Positions 35,066 through 44,334 of a stretch of 64,000 nucleotides of DNA are shown in pieces. Source of the DNA: Beijerinckiaceae bacterium. GTDB taxonomy: Bacteria > Pseudomonadota > Alphaproteobacteria > Rhizobiales > Beijerinckiaceae. The position numbers and the translations under genes are program-made. The first letter of the stretch is position 1. Every line of letters starts with the position of its first letter. The DNA lies in contig WSYC01000017.1 in assembly GCA_009773635.1 (NCBI GenBank), positions 89,883 to 153,882 of the forward strand. Reading direction: 5' to 3'. The notes under the pieces are model-generated. The model ran no database searches and had not been told where the DNA came from. It worked only from the letters and a program-made list of their open reading frames with translations.

Positions 35066-37372
35066 TCAGGCGTTCATCGGCAAATCAAGCTGCATCGGCT
35101 GAAGCGAAACCGGCAGGTGGATCATGATCAGCGAGCCGATCTCCGGCGAGGACCGCAGGCGGATCGTGCCGCCGTGGAGTTCGATCAGCGAACGGGCGAT
35201 GGATACCCCGAGGCCGGAGCCCTTGCAGCCATCTTGCAACATGCCGTCGATATGGCCGAAGGGATCGACCATCTTGCCGAGATCGCCGGGGGAGAGCGTG
35301 CAACCCTTGTCTGCCACAAAGATGTTGACGTGATCCCCGCTCATGCGCGCACGGACGGAAACCCTGCCGCCGACCGGCGACAGGCGGATGCCGTTGCGCA
35401 GCAGATGCGCCAGTGCCTGGCCGATCGCGGCGGCATCGACATGGATCAACCTCTGGGCTGCCTTGTCGGTCAGGTCCGGTTCGATCTCAAGCTCGATACC
35501 CTTGGCCTCGGCAGCGTCCCGGACTTCGGTAGTTGCGGCCTCCAGCAATGCGCCAAGCGGCGTCGGAGCGCGTTCCAGCGCAACGCGGCCGGCTTCGATC
35601 CGCGCCATGTCGAGAATATCCGAGATCAGGATGAGGAGGTTGGTGCCGCTCTCGCGGATATCGCGAGCGTATTCGACGTAACGAGGTGAGGCACACGGGC
35701 CGAACACCTGAGTCTCGATCATTTCCGAAAAGCCGATGATATGGTTGAGCGGCGTGCGAATTTCATGGTTCATGTTGGCAAGGAATTCCGCCTTCGCCCG
35801 GTTGGCGCTGATGGCCTCAGCCTTCTGTTCGAGATAACGATCCGCGAGCTCCGCCAGCTGGCCCGCCTGCCGGCGGAAGGCCTCGCGGGAATTGCCGAGA
35901 TCGGTCACGGTCATGCGCAACTGGCGCTCGTTCTCGACCAGCCGCTCTTCCTGAAGCTTGCGGCCGGTGATGTCAGTTCCGACCGAGACGTAGCCACCGT
36001 CACGGGTGTGACGCTCGCTGATCAGCAGCCAGCGGCCATCCTGAAATTGCGCTTCGTACGAGCGGGCACCGCTCTCCGGCTCTGAACCCCGGTCGATTTC
36101 GATGAGGACTCGAGGTTGGTGTGCTTCCGCCATCAAGGATTTGTAGGTCGCACCGCGATGCGCCAGTTCCGTGTCAAGGCCGTGGAAGGATTGGTATTTC
36201 GAGTTGCACATCACCAGGCGGTTATTCTCGTCCCAGAGGACGAAGGCTTCGGAGATGGACTCGATCGCATCCCTCAGGCGAGCATCAGCGCGATGGCTTT
36301 CTTCTTCCGCAACCCGTTCGCGCGTCACGTCCATGACGATGCCAAGCAGGCGCGGCGAGGCAGTTTCCACGGCATTGTCGATGACGGCACGCATCCGCAG
36401 CCAGACCCAGCTGTTGTTCTGGTGCAGCATGCGGAAGAGATAGTCGAATTCGCAGTCACCGGTCCGCGCACCCTGCTCGATCCGGGCGAAGAGATCGCGA
36501 TCGTCCGGGTGAAGCCGCGCTTCGATTTCTTTGCGGGAGAGACCGCCGCGCCCGGTCAGGTCCAACATTCGATACATTGAATCCGACCAGACAAGCGCGC
36601 TCGCGGCCAGCGACCAGTCCCAGAGCCCGCAGCGGCCGTGATCGAGCGCAACCTCGAACTGCGAACGGATTTGCCGGGCATTGGTGCCGGCGGTCACCGT
36701 GCGCTGGCGCTGGGCGTAGTAAACCAGTGTGAACATCAACGTCACCGCCCCGAAGCAGGCGAGGATCGCGCCGATGATCTGTGCGTGACGCCGCCAGGTC
36801 AGCAACTCGTCCTCGATCGGCTGGAAGGCGATCAGTGTGCCGTTGAATCCGGCGGGCTGGCGCGCAATCGCGCTTGCCAGTTCTCCATTCGCCATCTTGA
36901 CGCGAAGAAGGGTCTCGCTCCGAACCAGTTCAGGCATGAGTGAAGGATCCGCCAGCAGCATGCCTGCCGGGCGGCTGACGTCTTGCTGGCCGGCTTGTCC
37001 GCCCCGGATCACGGCTTTGGTATCGACCAGCAGAAATCGGCGGCCCGGCTGAAATACATCGGCTGGCAGGGGCGGCAATTCGTAGTTTTCGTCCTGCGCA
37101 TCGCGTGTCGTGCGGGTGATCTCGGTTGCAACAAGGTGTGCGGCCAGAGCGAGATTGCTCTCGCTCGCCGCGAGCTGCTCGTTGCGGGTGATGGTGAACT
37201 GGAGCGCGATGCTCAGGCCAGACACGGCGAGGAAAATCAGAACCAGAACCGGAACCGCCCAATCGAGGATTGTGCGGCCCGGAGCCGCGAGCGCCGCAGG
37301 TTCGAAGTTCGCCCTCGTGCTATGCTTGTCGCCGCGCAAACGAATAGCGCTGGCCGCGAATGCTCGCACCAT
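35066..37372 (-). CDS. pleC: PleC-type PAS sensor histidine kinase
   Basis: 768 residues from the ATG at 37372, supported by GAGGGGG upstream. Order: membrane segments at about 36-60 and 197-220 with a periplasmic region between, two PAS domains (about 237-355 and 365-475), a coiled coil, and the H-box with His536 in NMNHEIRTPLNHIIGFSEMI. The ETQVFGP stretch after it is typical of the PleC/DivJ/PdhS group that phosphorylates or dephosphorylates DivK. The G1 box is imperfect (DKGCT instead of DxGxG), while the G2 GSGLGVSIA is intact, so it may act mainly as a phosphatase. The neighbouring glnE, as I recall it for S. meliloti pleC, supports the symbol. Seven GANTC sites lie just upstream. Confidence 0.75.
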   Translation of the reverse strand: MVRAFAASAIRLRGDKHSTRANFEPAALAAPGRTILDWAVPVLVLIFLAVSGLSIALQFTITRNEQLAASESNLALAAHLVATEITRTTRDAQDENYELPPLPADVFQPGRRFLLVDTKAVIRGGQAGQQDVSRPAGMLLADPSLMPELVRSETLLRVKMANGELASAIARQPAGFNGTLIAFQPIEDELLTWRRHAQIIGAILACFGAVTLMFTLVYYAQRQRTVTAGTNARQIRSQFEVALDHGRCGLWDWSLAASALVWSDSMYRMLDLTGRGGLSRKEIEARLHPDDRDLFARIEQGARTGDCEFDYLFRMLHQNNSWVWLRMRAVIDNAVETASPRLLGIVMDVTRERVAEEESHRADARLRDAIESISEAFVLWDENNRLVMCNSKYQSFHGLDTELAHRGATYKSLMAEAHQPRVLIEIDRGSEPESGARSYEAQFQDGRWLLISERHTRDGGYVSVGTDITGRKLQEERLVENERQLRMTVTDLGNSREAFRRQAGQLAELADRYLEQKAEAISANRAKAEFLANMNHEIRTPLNHIIGFSEMIETQVFGPCASPRYVEYARDIRESGTNLLILISDILDMARIEAGRVALERAPTPLGALLEAATTEVRDAAEAKGIELEIEPDLTDKAAQRLIHVDAAAIGQALAHLLRNGIRLSPVGGRVSVRARMSGDHVNIFVADKGCTLSPGDLGKMVDPFGHIDGMLQDGCKGSGLGVSIARSLIELHGGTIRLRSSPEIGSLIMIHLPVSLQPMQLDLPMNA

Positions 37373-37685
37373 GATTGCCCCCTCGGTAGTCCCCCAATGA
37401 CCCGGAGAATGTGCCGCATCGCTCCGAATCACCCCCAGTTGAATCGAGGTGAATCGGCCTGACAAGAGGCTTTTTACGATTGATTCATCTTCTCGTGGCA
37501 GGCGCGATGCTGGCGGAACGCTTCCATGAATCCGTGCCTCGGCTTGGATTCTGTATGGACTCTCTTTGTTCGCGTTTGTTCTCTTTCTTGCTTGCAAAAA
37601 AGGAAAGCGCGACCTCAAGAAAAAATTTGCGCTCCGAACGCGCATCAGGTGCAGCGATGCGCTCCGGGCAACTTGGAGGGGCAAT
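37373..37685 (-). promoter_or_regulatory. upstream region of the PleC-type gene with a cluster of seven GANTC sites
   Basis: These 313 bases between the pepN stop and the pleC start hold no convincing gene. GANTC, the CcrM methylation target, occurs at 37426, 37441, 37451, 37482, 37528, 37547 and 37558 (first base of each). At this GC content about one site per 300 bases is expected. A GC-poorer stretch with A- and T-runs follows at 37560-37625. Confidence 0.6.
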
Positions 37686-40304
37686 TCAGGAGAGTGTGCG
37701 CTCCAGAATATCGCTGAGGTCGCGCGAGCGTTGCCCGTTCCCGATGATGGTTCGCAATGCTGCCTCAGCCTTCGAGCGCCTGATGGGTTCGAGGTTCCGC
37801 CATGTCCGGAATGCCGTCGCCAGTCGCGCGGCGACCTGCGGATTGCGGGCATCAAGCGCGACGATCATCTCGGCGACCAGCGCATAGCCGCTGCCGTCGG
37901 CGGCATGGAACCCGCGCTGGTTGCCATGCGCAAAGGTGCCGATGAGCGACCGGGCGCGGTTGGGGTTCTGAAGTGTGAATTTGGGGTGCGTCGTAAGGCG
38001 CCGGATACGTTCCACGATATTGCCTTTGCCAATCATGGCCTGCATGGCGAACCACATATCGAGAATAAGCGCGTCATCCGAGTATCGCTCATGGAAGGCG
38101 GCAAGAGCCGTATCACGAGCTGGTTCATCTGTCAGGCACAGCGCATTCAGCGCGGCCATCCTGTCAGTCATGTTGTCGGTATTCTCGAACTGGAGGGAAG
38201 CAATCCCTGCTCCGATGCGCGGATCGGCTTCAACGAGGTAGCGCAGCAGTTGCCTGCGTAATGCGCGCCGCCCAGCGCTGACACCGTCCGGATTGAAGGC
38301 GGTTTTCACCGACAGGCTTTCGTAGACGGCTTTCGCCTTGGGCAGAATAGCTTGCCCAATCGAGCGATAGAGCGCGTCACTCGCCTTGCCGATGGCGTCG
38401 AGGTCGATATCGGTGCCGATTTCGCGGGCGATGTCTGCCTCGCGTGGCAGGGTAATGGCCAAGGCGGCGAAAGCCGGGTCGGCTTCGCTGCCCTCGATCA
38501 GCGCGCCGATGGCCGCCGAAAGCCTCTCGTCGCCGAGCGGCGCTTTCCCGGTGCGGATCGACGCCACGGAGCGCTTCAGAAGCGCGGTCGCGGCATCCTG
38601 CAAGGCCTGCCAGCGGTTGAAGGGATCGGGGTCATGCTGCGCGAGCGCGAGCAGGTCACCGTCCTCGCGGGTGATCTCAAGCTTGACCGGCGCGGAGAAG
38701 CCGCGGAACAGCGAGGGGATCGGGCGTTGCGCGAGGCCGGAATAGGTGCGGCTGGTGCTCGCCGTTTCAAGGACGATGAGATCGTCCTTGATCAGTTCGG
38801 TACCATCTGCACCGATCAGCCCCAGCTTGATGGGGATTACCTGCGGGCCCTTCTCGGGCTGGCCTGGTGTCGGCCCCGTTTCCTGCCGGATATCGAGCCG
38901 GAAGGTTCCGGCCGCGGCATCATAATGCTGCTCGACGGTAATAACGGGCGTGCCGGCCTGATCATACCAGCGCATGAAGGGCGCAAGATCTCTACCCGAG
39001 ACATCCGCGAAGCACTGGATGAACTGCTCGACGATGGCCGCTTCACCATCATGGCGCTCGAAATAGAGATCCATGCCCTCGCGGAATTTTTCGGGGCCGA
39101 TCAGGATGCGCAGCATCTGGATCAGTTCAGAGCCCTTGTTGTAGACGGTTGCCGTGTAGAAGTTGTTGATTTCCTTGTAGGTCTGCGGGCGCACCGGATG
39201 CGAGAGCGGTCCGGCATCCTCGACGAACTGCGCCGCGCGCAGCGTCAGAACATTGGCGATCCGCTCGACCGGGCGGGAGCGCATGTCGGATGAGAATTCC
39301 TGATCGCGGAAGACCGTCAGTCCTTCCTTGAGGCACAGCTGGAACCAGTCGCGGCAGGTGATGCGGTTGCCGGTCCAGTTGTGGAAATATTCATGCGCCA
39401 CAATGGCTTCGATGTTGTGGTAATCCTGATCCGTCGCCGTTTCCGGGGAGGCGAGGATGTAGCGGTCGTTGAAGACGTTGAGGCCCTTGTTCTCCATCGC
39501 GCCCATGTTGAAATCCGAAACGGCGACGATGTTGAAGAGGTCGAGATCGTATTCGCGGCCGAAGACCTCCTCGTCCCATTTCATCGAACGGATCAGCGAA
39601 TCCATCGCATAGGCGGCGCGTTCGCCCTTGCCGCGCTCCACGTAGACGTTCAGCTCCACCTTGCGGCCAGATGGCGTGACGTGACGGTCGGTGACGGCAT
39701 CAAGGTCACCCGCCACGAGCGCGAAGAGGTAGCAGGGCTTCTTGTGCGGATCATCCCAGACGACGAAATGCCGGTTGGTGCCCGGCACATTGCCGCGCTC
39801 GACCGGGTTGCCGTTCGACAGCAGCAATGGCGCGACGGATTTCTCGGCCTCGATCCGGACGCGCCAGATCGTCATGACATCGGGCCGGTCGAGAAAATAC
39901 GAGATGCGGCGGAAGCCATCGGCTTCGCATTGCGTGCAATAAACCCCATTCGAGCGGTAAAGGCCCATCAGCTTGGTGTTGGCGGCCGGGTTCACCCGGG
40001 TCTCGATCGTCAAAGTGAAGGCACCATCCGGCACCGAGGAGATCGAAAGCCGCTCCGGCGTTGCGATGTAATCCGTTGCTGCGAGCGCCTGGCCGTCAAT
40101 GGCGACAGATACCAGCGTGAGTTCATCGCCGTCGAGTTCCAGTGCGGCGTTGGCGCGGCCAGCCGGGTTGCGGCGCATCGCGAGGTGCGAGACGACGCGC
40201 GTCGCCTCCGGTTCCAGCAAGAAATCCAGCGTCACCGTGTCGATGATGAAATCCGGGACCCGGTAATCGGCAAGGCAGATGACGGACTGGCTTTCGGTGT
40301 TCAT
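37686..40304 (-). CDS. pepN: aminopeptidase N (M1 family)
   Basis: 872 residues from the ATG at 40304; the TTG six bases earlier is unlikely. The M1 zinc aminopeptidase features are complete: substrate-anchoring GAMEN at 268-272, and zinc ligands His304 and His308 in HEYFHNWTGNR with Glu327 eighteen residues later (HEXXH-X18-E). The C-terminal helical domain is of PepN length. It trims N-terminal residues from peptides in the cytoplasm. It is transcribed in the same direction as pleC, but 313 bases and the GANTC cluster separate them. Confidence 0.95.
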   Translation of the reverse strand: MNTESQSVICLADYRVPDFIIDTVTLDFLLEPEATRVVSHLAMRRNPAGRANAALELDGDELTLVSVAIDGQALAATDYIATPERLSISSVPDGAFTLTIETRVNPAANTKLMGLYRSNGVYCTQCEADGFRRISYFLDRPDVMTIWRVRIEAEKSVAPLLLSNGNPVERGNVPGTNRHFVVWDDPHKKPCYLFALVAGDLDAVTDRHVTPSGRKVELNVYVERGKGERAAYAMDSLIRSMKWDEEVFGREYDLDLFNIVAVSDFNMGAMENKGLNVFNDRYILASPETATDQDYHNIEAIVAHEYFHNWTGNRITCRDWFQLCLKEGLTVFRDQEFSSDMRSRPVERIANVLTLRAAQFVEDAGPLSHPVRPQTYKEINNFYTATVYNKGSELIQMLRILIGPEKFREGMDLYFERHDGEAAIVEQFIQCFADVSGRDLAPFMRWYDQAGTPVITVEQHYDAAAGTFRLDIRQETGPTPGQPEKGPQVIPIKLGLIGADGTELIKDDLIVLETASTSRTYSGLAQRPIPSLFRGFSAPVKLEITREDGDLLALAQHDPDPFNRWQALQDAATALLKRSVASIRTGKAPLGDERLSAAIGALIEGSEADPAFAALAITLPREADIAREIGTDIDLDAIGKASDALYRSIGQAILPKAKAVYESLSVKTAFNPDGVSAGRRALRRQLLRYLVEADPRIGAGIASLQFENTDNMTDRMAALNALCLTDEPARDTALAAFHERYSDDALILDMWFAMQAMIGKGNIVERIRRLTTHPKFTLQNPNRARSLIGTFAHGNQRGFHAADGSGYALVAEMIVALDARNPQVAARLATAFRTWRNLEPIRRSKAEAALRTIIGNGQRSRDLSDILERTLS

Positions 40305-40325
40305 GATCAACCTGACGTTGGAACG

Positions 40326-40353
40326 AAAAAACGGGAGAGGCAGGGCTCCTGCC
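40326..40353 (-). terminator. possible weak terminator after MFS gene
   Basis: On the minus strand GGCAGG-AGC-CCTGCC (40353 to 40339) is followed, after a seven-base gap, by a run of six T (40331 to 40326). It lies between the MFS stop and the pepN start. The gap between stem and T-run makes it a poor intrinsic terminator. Confidence 0.3.
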
Positions 40354-40394
40354 TTATACGCCGGCGGAGCGGAGCGTAAAGCGCATGCGTGCCG

Positions 40395-41609
40395 TCAAAA
40401 AAGGCCACTGCGCCGGCAATGCGCGCGCAGCACCAGCATCAGCGCAAAGGCGACGGAGGAAATCCCCAGCATGATATCGACAACAGTCTGTGCGCCCACC
40501 CAATCGAGTGCATAGCCACCGGCGATCGGCGCCAGCGCCCCGGCGATATTCTGCGCCACGGTGATCGTGTTGATCCGCTCGCCATAACCGCGGGCACCGA
40601 AGATGGCGAGAACAATGCCGCCGCGTGCGATGGTGATCAGCCCGTTGCTGATGCCGTAAAAGGCGGCAAAAATGCTGCCGGTGACGATATTGCCCCCGGA
40701 ATTGTGCAGGATCAGAAACGAGAGCGGCATGAAGCCGATTGCGACAAGGCCGGTCCAGAAGATCGACAGCCGTCGTGCCAGCAGCATTTCGCCCATCCGG
40801 CCCGCGACCTGCCAGACGCCGACAATGCTGCCGACGAACACTGCGACACCCGGCAGAAACCCGATTCCGATCAGGACCGGAAAAACCAGCAGGGCCCAGC
40901 CGTTCACAATCGTCCCCGTGAGGGCGAGCGTGCAGGCCAGCAGCAGGAACGCCTTCGGTTGCGCTTCTCTGGGGATGCCAGCCTCAACGATCTCGGGCCC
41001 GCCGGTGGAATCCGCGGAGATTGTCCGCTGCCCGAGGCACGTGAGGTGGATGGGCACGCAGACCGCGAGGTTCAACAGCGCGAAGACCAGCACAATCGAG
41101 CGCCATTCGAGATGGCCCATCAGCCAGGCGGTCGCCGGCCATGAGATCGTCGACGCCAGCCCGCCCATGAAGGTGAGATAGGAAATCGCGCGCCGTGTAT
41201 CCTGCCCGGCGATCTGCGTCAGCGCGGTGAAGGAGGCGGAATAAAGCGCCATCGGCGAGCCGATGCCGATCACGATCCACGCAAGGTAGTAAACCAGCGG
41301 GATTTTTGCCAGCGACAGGATACCGAGACCGCTCGCCATGATGACCGATCCGGTTGTCATCACAATCCGCGAGCCGACCCGGTCCTGCCAGCGGCCGACG
41401 CGGGGGCCGACAATTGCGGCCGAGGCGAGCGTGATCGACACGCCGGCCATCATCAGGCCGTTGGAGAGGCCGAGGTCGCGCCCGATCGTGCTGCCAAGCA
41501 GGGAAAGCAGGTAATAGGTCGAGCCCCAACCAATGATCTGGCTGACGCCAAGACCAAGAATGGCTTGTCGCACCGCAGGGCGGAGCGCGGCAGCCGGGGG
41601 CGCATGCAT
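40395..41609 (-). CDS. major facilitator superfamily transporter
   Basis: 404 residues starting MHAPPAAALRPA, preferred over the longer upstream frame because it leaves a short cytoplasmic N-terminus. Twelve hydrophobic segments are visible in two halves with a polar central loop (about 197-222). The loop 2-3 motif A is GPRVGRWQDRVGSR. The first helix region ILGLGVSQIIGWGSTYYLLSLLG resembles MFS carriers of the organic-anion or unknown-substrate type. The substrate cannot be deduced. It is downstream of tctC, but an intrinsic terminator separates them. Confidence 0.85.
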   Translation of the reverse strand: MHAPPAAALRPAVRQAILGLGVSQIIGWGSTYYLLSLLGSTIGRDLGLSNGLMMAGVSITLASAAIVGPRVGRWQDRVGSRIVMTTGSVIMASGLGILSLAKIPLVYYLAWIVIGIGSPMALYSASFTALTQIAGQDTRRAISYLTFMGGLASTISWPATAWLMGHLEWRSIVLVFALLNLAVCVPIHLTCLGQRTISADSTGGPEIVEAGIPREAQPKAFLLLACTLALTGTIVNGWALLVFPVLIGIGFLPGVAVFVGSIVGVWQVAGRMGEMLLARRLSIFWTGLVAIGFMPLSFLILHNSGGNIVTGSIFAAFYGISNGLITIARGGIVLAIFGARGYGERINTITVAQNIAGALAPIAGGYALDWVGAQTVVDIMLGISSVAFALMLVLRAHCRRSGLF

Positions 41610-41657
41610 CGAAAATCTCGCCGAAATGCTTGCCAGCCGGAATCGACTGGTGTTGCC

Positions 41658-41688
41658 AAAAAGAATGCCGCCGAAAACCGGCGGCATT
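41658..41688 (-). terminator. intrinsic terminator of the tct operon
   Basis: On the minus strand AATGCCGCC (41688 to 41680) pairs perfectly with GGCGGCATT (41672 to 41664) around a seven-base loop. C and then five T (41662 to 41658) follow. It lies 37 bases after the tctC stop, the right position to end that transcript. Confidence 0.7.
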
Positions 41689-41725
41689 CAAGAAAGATTT
41701 TCCAAAGCGTTGGAAATTCCAGTGC

Positions 41726-42697
41726 TTACGGCTTGACCTTGGCTTTCAGCAGCGGAACCCAGCGCTCATTCTCGCTCTTCACGAGCGCTGCGAGGGCTTC
41801 GGGAGAGGCCCCCTTTGCATCCGGCACAACGCCGCCAAGACCTTCGAGCTTCTTGCGGGTTGCAGGGTCGGTAACCGCAGTAACGAGCGCGTCGTTCAGC
41901 TTCTTGGTAATATCAGCCGGCGTACCCTTGGGGGCGAAGACGGCATTCCAGGCCGATACCTGATACCCTGGCAGGCCTGATTCCGTTGTGGTGGGAACAT
42001 TCGGCAGCGAGGGCGAACGTGACGGAGTCGCGATCGCAAGCCCCTTGATTGTGCCGCCGGAAATCTGCGCGCTGACCGAGACGATCTGGTCGCAGATGTA
42101 ATCCACTTTGCCGGAGATGAGATCGGCTACGGCCGGTCCCGTTCCGCGATAGGGGATCGCGTTCGGATCGATTTTCAGCATGTCATGCAGCAGCACGCAG
42201 GTGATGTGCGATACCGAGCCGTTGCCGGCGTTGGCGTTGTTGATGGTTTTCTCGTTGGCTTTCGCGTAGGCCGCGAACTCCTTGAAATCCTTCACCGGCA
42301 GGTCCTTGCGGGTCACGATGACAATCGGTGTGCCGGCAGCAAGGCCGATGGGCGCGAAATCCGTCTGTGGATTGTAACCCATGTTCGGGTAGAGACCGGC
42401 CGCAGCGCCATGGGTTCCCATATGGCCCATGGCGATCGTGTAGCCATCCGCCGCCGCCTTGGCTGCGCGGGTGATGCCGGTCGTGCCGCCGGCACCAGCG
42501 ACATTCTCGATGATGATGGGCTGGCCGAGCGTCTTCGACATGCTCTCGCCGACGATGCGCGCGATGACGTCGGTTGGGCCACCGGCTGCGAACGGCACGA
42601 TCATGGTGATCGGCCGGGCCGGATACCCCTGCGCCAGCGCTGCATTGGCCGAAAGCGCAAGCACTGCACCCAGAGCGAATTTCTTCATGGTCTTCAT
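41726..42697 (-). CDS. tctC: tripartite tricarboxylate transporter solute-binding protein (Bug/TctC family)
   Basis: 323 residues from the ATG at 42697, which has AAGGAA six bases upstream. A signal peptide (KKFALGAVLALSANAALAQG) precedes YPARPITMIVPFAAGGPTDVIARIVGESMSKTLGQPIIIENVAGAGGTTG, the Bug family ligand loop. The C-terminal PNVPTTTESGLPGYQVSAWNAVFAPKGTP is also typical. It captures an organic acid in the periplasm for TctAB; the true ligand cannot be predicted within this family. tctA lies 116 bases upstream with a hairpin in between, so tctC may be differently expressed from tctBA. Confidence 0.92.
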   Translation of the reverse strand: MKTMKKFALGAVLALSANAALAQGYPARPITMIVPFAAGGPTDVIARIVGESMSKTLGQPIIIENVAGAGGTTGITRAAKAAADGYTIAMGHMGTHGAAAGLYPNMGYNPQTDFAPIGLAAGTPIVIVTRKDLPVKDFKEFAAYAKANEKTINNANAGNGSVSHITCVLLHDMLKIDPNAIPYRGTGPAVADLISGKVDYICDQIVSVSAQISGGTIKGLAIATPSRSPSLPNVPTTTESGLPGYQVSAWNAVFAPKGTPADITKKLNDALVTAVTDPATRKKLEGLGGVVPDAKGASPEALAALVKSENERWVPLLKAKVKP

Positions 42698-42738
42698 CCC
42701 CACTTCCTTATGTTATCGTTTGCCCACCGCAATTGGGG

Positions 42739-42791
42739 CGATATAATAAAAAGTGATATCGTATAATAATCGCACGAGGTGATCCTCGTGC
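42739..42791 (-). promoter_or_regulatory. AT-rich regulatory segment between tctA and tctC with two inverted repeats
   Basis: GCACGAGG (42772-42779) and CCTCGTGC (42784-42791) form a perfect 8-bp hairpin with a four-base loop just after the tctA stop. CGATAT (42739-42744) and ATATCG (42756-42761) form a second inverted repeat in an unusually AT-rich stretch. The first may be a processing or attenuating hairpin that lets the binding protein be made in excess. The second looks like an operator or a tctC promoter element. Confidence 0.4.
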
Positions 42792-42813
42792 ATTTCAACG
42801 TAAGACCAAAGAA

Positions 42814-44322
42814 TTACTCTACAAAAACTTCGTCACGCTTCTTTCTGATTGATGGTAGCAGCGCCATGACAAGCAGGATTGTCGAGACAATCATCAACAC
42901 TGCCGAAATCGGATGTTTCGAAAAATCGAGGAAGGTCCAGGCATCGCCGCGCGAAAGCAGCATGGCCTGACGGAGTTTTTCTTCCATGATCTTGCCGAGA
43001 ACGAAGGCCACCAGCATCGGTGCCGGCTCGAAGCCGAACTTGAGCAAGAAGTAACCCGCAAGGCCGAAGAAGGCCGTCAGCACGACATCGAACGGTTGGT
43101 TGTTGATCGAGTAGACGCCGATGGCGCAGAAGAACAGGATCGCCGGGAACAGCATCCGGTAGGGCACGCGCAGCAGGCGAACCCAGAGCCCGACGAGTGG
43201 CAGGTTGATGATCACCAGCATCGCGTTGCCAAGCCACATCGACGCGACCAGCCCCCAGAAGAGATCCGGCTGCTTGGTCATGATCTGCGGGCCCGGCACG
43301 ATGCCGTGGATGGTCATTGCGCCGACCATGATCGCCATCACCGCGTTTGGCGGGATGCCGAGTGTGAGCAGCGGGATGAACGAGGTCTGGGCTGCGGCAT
43401 TGTTCGCCGACTCCGGACCGGCGACGCCGGCAATGGCGCCCTTGCCGAATTTCTCAGGTGTTTTCGAGAGCTTTTTCTCCAGCGTATAGGCTCCGAAGGC
43501 CGCGAGAACCGCGCCGCCACCGGGCAGAATGCCGAGGACGGAGCCGAGCAGCGTTCCGCGTGCGATCGCGGGGGCAGCCTCCTTCATGTCTTCCTTCGTC
43601 GGCATCAGGTTCGTCACCTTCTGGTCGACGAGATCGCGGCTTTCCTCCTGTTCGAGGTTTTTCAGGATTTCGGCAAAGCCGAACATGCCCATCGCCAGTG
43701 TCACGAACTCGATGCCATCCGCCAGCGGCAGGAAACCGAGCGTCATGCGCTGCTCGCCGGTTTCAAGGTCTGTGCCGACCGTGGAGAGCAGCAGGCCGAG
43801 GAAGATCATCGCAATGGCCTTGATCACCGAGCCGGAGGCCAGCACCACCGCGCAGACAAGGCCGAGCACCATGAGTGCGCAGTAATCCGCCGGGCCGAAG
43901 GCTTGCGCGACCTGGGTCAGCGGCTTGCCAAGCGCTGCGAGCAGGATGGTGCCGAACGTGCCGGCGATGAAGGAACCGATGGCGGCAATGGCGAGTGCCG
44001 CGCCGGCGCGGCCCTGCTTGGCCATCTGGTGGCCATCGATCGCGGTCACAACCGAGGAGGATTCACCGGGCAGGTTGACGAGAATGGCGGTCGTCGATCC
44101 CCCGTATTGCGCGCCGTAATAGATGCCCGAAAGCATGATCAGCGCGCCCGTGGGATCGAGCTTGTAGGTGATCGGCAGCAGCATCGCGATCGTGGCGATC
44201 GGACCGATGCCGGGCAAAACGCCGATCAGCGTGCCGACGAGCGCGCCGATCAGGCACAGCAGGATGTTCATCGGCGTCACCGCAACGGCGAAGCCGTGCG
44301 CAAGATTTGAAACGAGTTCCAT
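42814..44322 (-). CDS. tctA: tripartite tricarboxylate transporter large membrane subunit
   Basis: 502 residues, about 12 membrane segments. TctA features: LIGVLPGIGPIATIAMLLPITYKLDPTGALIMLSGIYYGAQYGGSTTAILVNLPGE near the N-terminus, and GTLLGSVLGILPGGGAVLAAFGAYTLEKKLSK...FGKGAIAGVAGPESANNAAAQTSFIPLLTLGIPPNAVMA in the second half, the repeated PGxGP/PGGG motif. It forms the cation-coupled permease with TctB. It starts 12 bases after tctB. Strand, spacing and the following tctC make a tctBAC order. Confidence 0.95.
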   Translation of the reverse strand: MELVSNLAHGFAVAVTPMNILLCLIGALVGTLIGVLPGIGPIATIAMLLPITYKLDPTGALIMLSGIYYGAQYGGSTTAILVNLPGESSSVVTAIDGHQMAKQGRAGAALAIAAIGSFIAGTFGTILLAALGKPLTQVAQAFGPADYCALMVLGLVCAVVLASGSVIKAIAMIFLGLLLSTVGTDLETGEQRMTLGFLPLADGIEFVTLAMGMFGFAEILKNLEQEESRDLVDQKVTNLMPTKEDMKEAAPAIARGTLLGSVLGILPGGGAVLAAFGAYTLEKKLSKTPEKFGKGAIAGVAGPESANNAAAQTSFIPLLTLGIPPNAVMAIMVGAMTIHGIVPGPQIMTKQPDLFWGLVASMWLGNAMLVIINLPLVGLWVRLLRVPYRMLFPAILFFCAIGVYSINNQPFDVVLTAFFGLAGYFLLKFGFEPAPMLVAFVLGKIMEEKLRQAMLLSRGDAWTFLDFSKHPISAVLMIVSTILLVMALLPSIRKKRDEVFVE

Positions 44323-44334
44323 GGACGCGATACC

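Noticed and set aside
37568..37581. Possible alphaproteobacterial LexA box (GTTC...GTTC)
   Set aside because: The spacing is six bases instead of the seven in the consensus, and no gene start on the proper strand lies nearby.
37480..37887. Plus-strand ORF of 135 codons in the pleC-pepN gap
   Set aside because: Most of it is antisense to the pepN 3' end, there is no ribosome site, and the translated sequence looks like noise.
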